Source: Siderastrea radians
Taxonomy: Eukaryota > Cnidaria > Anthozoa > Scleractinia > Rhizangiidae
Length of the DNA stretch: 64,000 bases
Assembly (NCBI GenBank): GCA_964017195.1
Contig: OZ024894.1
Span: 29,895,325 to 29,959,324 of the forward strand
Reading direction: 5' to 3'
Shown here in pieces: positions 33,101-42,100 of the stretch (position 1 is the stretch's first letter; each line of letters starts with the position of its first letter). The translations under genes were made by a program, and so were the position numbers. The notes under the pieces are model-generated. The model was not told the DNA's origin, ran no database searches, and saw only the letters and a program-made list of their open reading frames with translations.

Positions 33101-36100
33101 GGATTTCGGCGTTTTATTGGGAAATCCAAAATCCGAAATCCGAAATCGAAATCCGCATTTCCCAATCGAACGCACCCTTGAGCTTAGTTTTCCGGTATGT
33201 CACGCGTGATATTTTTATTGTTTTCAAGCCCGGCGTAAAAAATGGCGAGAACATAAAGCCGACAAAAATAATCCGTAAAGAGAAAATCGACAACAGCAAT
33301 CCTTAGAAAGAAAATCCAAAGGAGTCTCTAATTGTAACAAAGGCAACTTTTTCTTTAGCTGGAGGTTTCGTGGCTTAATCGGAAGCCCGCAGAAAATATA
33401 AACAACAACCACCACAATTTTATTTTCGCCGAGGTGTGTTGCGGCCGTTGTACATAGGTTTGCACGTGATCGGAACATGAAAGTTTAGGTTTCCTAACTC
33501 CAAATGGCAAGAAATTCGCTTGGGGGCTTTCACGATTCTGGTAAACCTTTGCCTTCTAATGCAACGGGAACGAGAACGAACCTTTGCCTTCTAATGCAAG
33601 GAACGAAATCGTTAACCTTTTCAATGCTGGTTGGGGTTGTCAATTCGGCCAAGGAACCACAGAACACGAGAGTGCCAAAAGGAGCTGTTCATAAAATCGT
33701 CCGACACTATTTAGTCCACGCGACGACTCAACCATTTTCTTGTGGAGGTAAAGATCCTTGATAACGGATGACAGGAATTCCCTGTCAGAAGTAATTGATT
33801 AGCACTTCTTCCGAGTGCGCCATGTAGACGATTTCTGAAGAATCAATTTCGTTCATCGAAAAAAAATCGTTATCTTTCAATCTGTCTACAAGAATACGGT
33901 CATCCAATTAAAGAAAGGAATGCGCACGTGAAGAATGCAATCTTCATTCTACGATCGTTCATGCGTGAACCGCGTTGACTGTAACGACATTGCGCGATTC
34001 AGTGGGAGAAGTCGATTTGTTATCCCTTTTCCGTATTAAACTGAAAACACAAATCTAATGTCAGAAAAATTAACCATCGAGTGAAAGCTTTCTAGATAAG
34101 CTTAAACATTGTTCTTCTGAGCCACATAAACAGAAGGTAAGGCCTACGAACTGGCAGAGATAATTAATTGGCATCTACAATAAAAGTACCATTTCGGCCA
34201 AATGAGTTATCTGTAACTTTTTCTTTTTTCTAGTTTTGTTTTTTATTTTTTATTTTGTACTACCGGTATGCTGGTAGGCTTTTCGTCTTTAAGTTCTAAT
34301 TTCTGCTTCTGAAACCTCCATTGCGTTTTCCAGATTTTTCATTTGGTTTTTCTTTGTCCTTTCTTCTCGGTTAAAATGCTGCTTTTAATTTTGTGGATGT
34401 CATTAGCTTTTTGAATTCTGCTTTTCGAATTTCGAAATTCGGACTCTCGGTTCGGGTCGGCAGAGGGAGAATGGGAATGACATATCCTTCCAAAAAACAA
34501 ATATGGCGGCCTTCGGTGAAGTTGCAGATGAGGTCTTCGTGAGAGATTTAGTCATAAGGGGAGTGTCCCACCGAGAAATAAGTGATTTTTATCGTTCACA
34601 ATACCCACACGTGCGAGGATTAACTGAGAGAAGTGTAAGGAGGTACTGTAGCGAAAGATCGATTCATCGCATTTCTAACGATGAACTCGATGTTATTGTC
34701 GCGGAACATATTCGTTTTTATGGTCACAGTTACGGCAGACGGATGATGCAGGGAAGTGTAAGAGCCCAGTTAGGGATAACGTCAGGTGCCATAAGTCAAA
34801 GGAGAATCTCCGAAGCATCTCGTCGTGTTGCACCTCGTGCTTTTCAAGCCAGAACTTTTGATACACTACAACGGACTAATCCCATTCCTTATTTTGCCCC
34901 TTATTTTGGATATAAAGGCCATTTCGACCAAAACGAAAAAGTTGCACAGACGTTTGGGATGACCCACGTGTTCTTCATTGATGGTTGCTCGAGATTCATT
35001 TTAGGATCAGTAACTATGCCCATCAAAAATCCTATTCTCATCTATGAACATTTGTTTAGACCTGCATTAATGATGTATGGATTATTTGAGCAAATACGAA
35101 TGGACCATGGAAGGGAGTTTGTTCTTTGTATCTTTGTTCAAGAACTGTTGAAGAGATATAGATTCAGTCAGAGACGTTTACCCTGGAGGCAAACACCGTC
35201 TACAAGTAACTATGTTGCAGAGCGTATGTGGCCCGAGGTTAATAAGCGAATTAACTATCCTATAAAACGTCAACTTTGTGAGATACAAAGAGAGGAGAAT
35301 ATTGACTTTGCTCACCCAGTTATAATGTTTTGTGTTTCATGGGTGACAATGTATGTTGCACAGGATGCCACTGAACAATTGATCTGTTCATGGAATCATC
35401 ACAGGATCCCAGGACCAGAAGGGTGTGTGCCAGTGGAAAATATGATGCAGACATCATGTGCAGTGCATCTACCAGCTGAAATGATTCCGACCGTTAGTGA
35501 GGCAGTAAGAATGTACGAAGAAAGAGGAGGCAATCTTGCCCGTGATGCAAGTTTCGGTACTGATCCTCTAGTAATGAGGCCTGACCTGACTGAATCTCGT
35601 GAAAGACTGTTTTCCAGTGCACAACCATCAGGACAGAGCATATTTGCCGATGTTGTGCATGGTGAACATCAAAGCTTAAAAAGAGCAATCTTGTACTTTA
35701 TTGAGGTAACAACATACCTTGCAGGGTTTCTTACTGAGTAAGGGTCGGTATTGCAGGTTTTTCTCCGGAGCTTAGGGTAACATGGCTGTATGACCTCTTC
35801 TGTCAGTCACATTCTATCGACACTCTACAATTCTATAGTTAAGTGGGGAACTGCTAATGGTCACACAATATGCTTGAACAAAAGGCAGCAAGACAAGTCC
35901 CCTTTGTCACTTCCTTAGCTTTCACTGACTCTTACAAAAAAATGGGAATACAGTTCAATGACAAAACCTTATAGTGATTGAAGGTACTGAATATTAACAC
36001 AAAGGGAAATTTATTGATGTCGGGCAATCGTACTTGACAGTTTACAGAAGATCTTATATCATACACACAGTTCCAAAATAACCAGGGAATGTAAGTATTC

Positions 36101-39100
36101 ACTATAACTGGAGAGAAGGTTCCTTTGATAGGACAACTAAGAAAGATTCTTTATCATCTAAATTTGCCACTCCATAAACTATAGGGAGAACTGGTACAAG
36201 GTTTCAGTGCAATGATTTCTGGGATCGTGTGGGTGAACAAGTGTTAGTTATGATTGGCTAATGGTTGCCTTGGATTCCATCGACTAATCATAACTATTGC
36301 TTGTCCACCCAAACGATCCCAAAAATCGTTGCGCCAAAAGCTTGTACCCATTCTCCTTATAGTTTCTGGAGTGGTGAATTATGTACTTTTTAGCCTGAAC
36401 CATCAGCATGATGAAAAGTGAATAATTTATTTTGGTTGTTTAGGGGATTTTTTTAGTTCAAATTTTTCTGGACTTTGATAGTGGCTTTATATGTTGATAT
36501 ACATATTGCTCGATGTTGTCCAAAGTGCATTTTCGTAATTAAAAACTACCATTATGTGCTTGTTAGAGGTCATATTATTTACTAACGAATGGCCTAATAA
36601 CTTATTTATAATTCAGTTTTTAAAATAATGATACCCATTCAAACTACATTTCTAATAACCCAACTGGTGCAGAAATGTATTTGAAAGTCAAGCCGTATGT
36701 CACTCACATTCATGTTTAGGTAGCAGACCATAAACTATCATTGATGGTTCATAAGTGTTGAATAAGGGTATGTAAACTGAACTTGCATGTTTGTATTGAT
36801 CCTTTTTTGAATGCCATTGGACGTACAGTAAATACATTGTATTAGAGGTCAGCTATAAGACCAGTAAATAATTTACTTGGCAGTCATATTTAATGCTAAA
36901 GGTTCAATGGAAAAATACCATAGAAGTGATTTGACATTTTTTACCAACTCGTGAATGCTAAGGTTTTCCATCGGGTAGTTTACTAATAGAGTATAAGAAA
37001 CAAAAGAATATTAAAAAATGCATCTCCCCCTCTTAAAACAAAACATACAGAAAGAGAAAGATACCCCTCTCCAAACAACCTACAAATGCAGTGGGTGAAA
37101 ACGAAAACAAAAATAGTACTAATAAGAATAAGAATAAGCTGACAAGAGTCCCATAACTTTTCCTTGATGCCCTGGTGATGATTTTTTTTTTTTTTGGCCT
37201 TGATTTCACCCTTATTACCAGTATTATGTAGAAGAACCTGATGGAAACATAGTGAGAGAAACCAAACAGGTATCCCTTAATCATACAGAGAGGTCATTTC
37301 CCAACTGTCATGCAGGGCAGTGAAGTGATTACAAGAAATTACCCAGACTAAACAGTCTCAATGATCAAATACCATTTATTTAGTTTTGAACATTCCTAGA
37401 AATGATTGAGTATAATTTAAAAAGTACCCTTAGTCTGTAATAGACAACTTTACTAAGTACATAATTTGTGACTTCGTAAGCTTCATTGTGGAGGCATGAA
37501 TTCTGGCACAGAAATGAAGATGTTAATATGACAGGTACATGACAATACTTGATGCTTTACTTCCAATATGAACTATCACAGAAACTCTGACAAACTACTG
37601 GGGCTTGGCTGGCTTGTTTGATGCCATTCAGTAAGAGACCTTATAACTTTACTAAAAGTTAATTCTTTTTTGGGGGTAGGGGGGGGGGACTGATTTCCTT
37701 GGTTTTTTTTTTTTTGGTTTTGTTTTGTTGTTTTTTTTTTCAAGAGAAGAGTAACAACTGGTTAGAGTTCCTTACATGAACAGCTTTATAACTCAAATCA
37801 GTACAGTAATAGCAAAGACCAAAGAAAACTAATGTTGTTCCAGTTTAGGCTGTGTCACTAGCTGGCACCTAGAGTAAGCAAAACCTCATGTTAATAAGAA
37901 TTTTATAAACTCAACGTAATGTTAGTCATAACTTGGGCAGAGAAAACAGTTCTATTAAGGACAGTCACTGTGGGTCTAAAACTCTTGCTGCAGCAAGAGG
38001 CATCTCCATCAAATCATCATCTTCGGAGTCACTTCCTGTGTTTTGAGTAGTTACTTGAGACAAGGCAGAAGCAAGTGAAATCTCAGGAACTCCAAGGATA
38101 CTTGCCAACCCTGAGATAATAAGAGGTTTCCTTTCCTTTGAAGGGCTAAGATCACTACGACAGAGAGGGCATTTGTCAATTTTGTAAAAGCATATAAAGC
38201 ACCCCAAAAGTCTCCCACAGCCTTTGGGGTTTGTACAGGATGTCATCAGGTTACTGCATGTTTCCAAGCAAATAGAACATTTAAAAATTTCCTTCAATGA
38301 AGACTTTTCCTCTTCTTTATTCAGCATGCTTAGGATTTGATCAACTTTCTTCTCTAAGGAGCTTGAATTGGTGCAAGTGCTTGGTTTGAACTGTCGATTG
38401 GTTGAAGAGTTGCAAGAACTGCTTGTGCTTGGCATTGCTAGGTCTTCACTCTCAAACAAGCCATCTTCCATGTCATCAGAACCGGCAAAGCCATAATCCC
38501 GTTTAATAGACTGCCAGACAAGTGGTCTCCATTCTTGGAAATTATTTTTGTACATAACTCGGAAAATTTTTTGGCTATTCCAGTAGGTATGACCTAAAAT
38601 ATGAGAATGAATAAATAAGTGTCATAATATTTTTGTTGTTATTCTTTTGCAGTGGTATGAAAGAAAAAACTGACAAACATAATCACAGTGCCAACCTAAA
38701 ATTTAGCACCCTAAGTAACTTTTGAAACTGTATCTCTGCCCTTGCAAGTTTGCAGTTCCAAGGTTGAGCCCCTGGGTGTACTCTATAAATCAGTATTGGG
38801 TGGGTATGTGCTGCTGGGACACCCTTAATTACACTTGAAAGCCATTCTCTTGCTGTGCATGTTGCAACTTTATTTTAGACTAGACATGAAATAACCCTAC
38901 TGTATCCTAGACTTGTGACTTTCAGAAAGGCTATTCCTATCATAATAAGGTGTTGATTAAACTGCAACCAAACTGGAAAATAGTTTGCTTTAGTTAATGG
39001 TTAGTCTCATGCCAGTTGTTTGGGTTACCTTAGTTTCACTCATGTTTGCTAGCAGCTAGCTTATTTAAATTCTTTTTTATGTTTCCTTGCAAATTTTATA

Positions 39101-42100
39101 TTTTGTTGGAAAGGAAAGCATTGTGTACATAAATCTTGCCCCTTGAATTTTACTGACAACCGTACACCCTCGAGTTTTGACTGAAAATTCACATCCCAAC
39201 CCGTAAATCAGAAATTCTATCTACCCAAATTACTTGACAGCTCAGAGATTTTTACACTGAAACAGCACCGTTTACAAATTTCACTTTTTTTTTTCAGTCG
39301 AGCACTAAACACTCGTTTGACACGTGATATTTACGAGCTTTGTGGAAGACTATCACTATAAAAGGCGATATGTATCAAGTTAACGTACCGTTTATCGTAT
39401 TGACAGCTGAGGGCAGTACGTGTTAAGTAAGCTTCATTACATGTAAGCTTACTTGAAAAAATAAAAATAAAAATGTCCCACGACAAATATTTATATCCAC
39501 TTGCATTAATGTGATTAATGCCTGCTCAAGGAACCTATAAGAAGAAACTAATGTCTCACCTCTCGTTGAAGGGATATCTCTGATCGGATTTCCTTTGATA
39601 TCTGTCACCACCAGCTTTGCATCTTCTTCACTCAGCTGTCTCTCAATTTCCGCCACAACGTGTAGAACTGTGTACTGCCCGTGCATCTCCTGTAGTTGAC
39701 TTAGGTCGATTGGGATTTCCCACATGTCCTCAAAAATGCCATCTCCATCAACAAAGGTTAGCCTGAAAGACTTACTCTCGACAGACTTGCGCTTTTTGCC
39801 TTTACCTCCCCAAACTGCTGGGGCAGGTCTTGATCCCATTCCGCTCTGAGGGAAGAATTTGCTTCGACCTCGTGACATGACGTGAAAACTGGACGCCGAA
39901 GTCGAAGGTTCAAACCTTTCGTTAAAAAATGCTGGGGAAAAGAAGGTGGCTGCACTGTTGCCACGCCGATTACCCATGCTACCAGTTCCTCCTGAATAAT
40001 TGGGCATGCACGTATTTTCTTGTTCGTTTTCTTGTCGATGCACGGCCACGACTATGGCGCTGAAGCAATTTGGCGGTACAGTAAACTTTCCGGCTCTATC
40101 TGGCCAAATGTTTTCAAAACCCGCTCCACTCTTGACCTTAAGGTGTGCACCAGGTGAATCTATCTGATAAATTCTTTCTATCTCCGATATAGTTAAATCC
40201 TCCCTTGACAGGCCAACTCGCTTTCCTTCGAAACTGACTGTAACTATACCCGCCATCTTGGACAACACAAAGGCCAATGCACTGGATATTTTCCCGCTTT
40301 TTCTCCAATATGAACCAGTCACTTTCCACGCTCCGGTCACATGTAATAGTGACGTACATCTTTGCGCGGGAAAAGACGAAACGCAAAAGTGAAAAGCGAA
40401 AACCGAAAATGCCCTGCCTCTTTCGTAAGACAAAGGTTTGTCTTACTGATCAAAGCGCGGGTAGATCTCGAAAGGAATTATTTTTTAAAACCTAAGACCC
40501 GACTGAGAAATTATCTGTAGAATTTAAGTGTCGAAAACGAAATTATAAAACGAAAACTGAAAAACATCAAACAAACAAATAAACAAAAACAGAACTGAAA
40601 ACCGAGAATGAAAAGTCAATTTCCTAATTTTGATTTGGCCGTGAAGGTACACTAATCATCTACCCCCTTTACCATTATGGCTACCATTATTTTTCCCCCG
40701 CTTTCCTGCCGGCTTTAACGTATATATACTGCACGAACATTTGGCTTTGACCATCTTTGATTCACATCGAAGGTGTAATTTGTAACACGGTTGCACTACT
40801 ATCTTTGACAGGCGAATCAAAGGTGTTGGAGCACATTTGACATTCTTTTTAACACAACTTTGACGCGCATCAAAGATACCAGGCCTTTGACGCGAAGCAA
40901 ATGTCATCAAAGGTACCTTTAACGCACATTTGAAAGCAACTCTGCAATAGCTTTGATACAGGTCAAAGGTATACTACATTTGACCCAAATCAAATACGGC
41001 CTTTGACTTGTGTCAAAAGTTGTCAAAGGTTTTTGTGAAGACGGCCTTTTTCACCTGCGACATATGTCAAAGGTGAGTGGTAAAAGCGAATTTTCGGGCA
41101 GAATTAAAATTATATAATTAATTAAATTAATTTATACGGCCTAGCGGGGGAAGGAGGGGGGGGGGACACTGCTTCCCTTCCCGTTGCCGTACGGAAGGTA
41201 CTGGGCTTAACTCCAGGACTCACCTTTTTTTCCCATCTTTCCATGATCGTGACAAACTGAATAGAGTATAATAATTATTGACTATCCTTGACAACCCTTC
41301 GTCCTCCCACCCCAAACTACAGCTCCTCAGAGCCTTCTACTGATCATTCATACTTGCTTTGTTCAGTTTGTTTACACTTACCTGATTGTGATTTGTTTTG
41401 CTTTGTGCTTGGCACTCGGTTGCCGGCCTTTGTTTGTGTGGCTGATGTCTCCTTCGTCGGAGCTGAAAGGAAGAGAATAACTAAAAATTAGGATCCCCTG
41501 ATATAACTATAACAAAGCAAACAACTGCTTTGACCAACATTCTATGTCATTTCCAATGTCTCCGTGCCCAACTAACTAGGGAAACAACTGTACAGTTACC
41601 ATTTAACCCTCGGATGTACAAGGGGGAGGGGGTGGATGTCCCTTCATTTAGGTTTTTCTTGGATTTGTTCTAAACAATATATCGTCAGTACCGGCCATGT
41701 TAGACACTTTTTTCCCGGCCGGGAGAAAGGTGCAAGTTTAAGTAGTATAAAGAGTTTGAAGTAATATATCAAACACGAGAAAGAGTGTTTCATCAGGATA
41801 TCCAAACACCGAGAGGTGGGTTGAAAAAACGAGGCGCAGCCGAGTTTTTTTAACCGACTTCGAGGTGTTTGGATACCTGATGAAACACTCTTTCGAGTTT
41901 TTGATATGGCTTCTCAAACCATTCATAATTCTTGGAGAAATTCAAAGCAGAAGTTCGCAAAACTTTATGCTAATTAAGATCCGGTATCCAAACCACCGTC
42001 ACGGTAGTGATTTCCTTTGTTTTCTCTTTATGAATTATTAATGAGTTTGAGAATGTAACGTCACAACAGATCCACCGCTTGACGAAGTTTAATTCTTCTG

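Larger units (their letters stand above)
34179..40656. mobile_element. Two-gene DNA transposon (integrase plus RING gene)
   Basis: The element has convergent genes: a single-exon DDE integrase (34503-35741, plus) and a two-exon RING gene (37965-40256, minus). The left end AATAAAAGTACCATTTCGGCC and the inverted right end ATTAGTGTACCTTCACGGCC agree at most positions, followed by T-rich subterminal tracts on both sides. It is flanked by direct CATCTAC (34172-34178 and 40657-40663), consistent with a 6-7 base target duplication. It sits in gene B intron 3. The integrase type recalls eukaryotic IS3EU or Ginger elements, but assignment is not settled. Terminal repeats are short and imperfect, so the borders are likely but not certain. 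Confidence 0.68.

Noticed and set aside
32829..33306. Frames rich in FDFGF repeats
   Set aside because: Both strands give the same peptide because the DNA is a palindromic MITE (33019-33177).
34503..35741. Integrase ORF as a retroviral or Polinton integrase
   Set aside because: It lacks the Polinton integrase layout and chromodomain and has no LTRs or polymerase nearby; its HTH plus DDE layout and terminal repeats fit a DNA transposon better.
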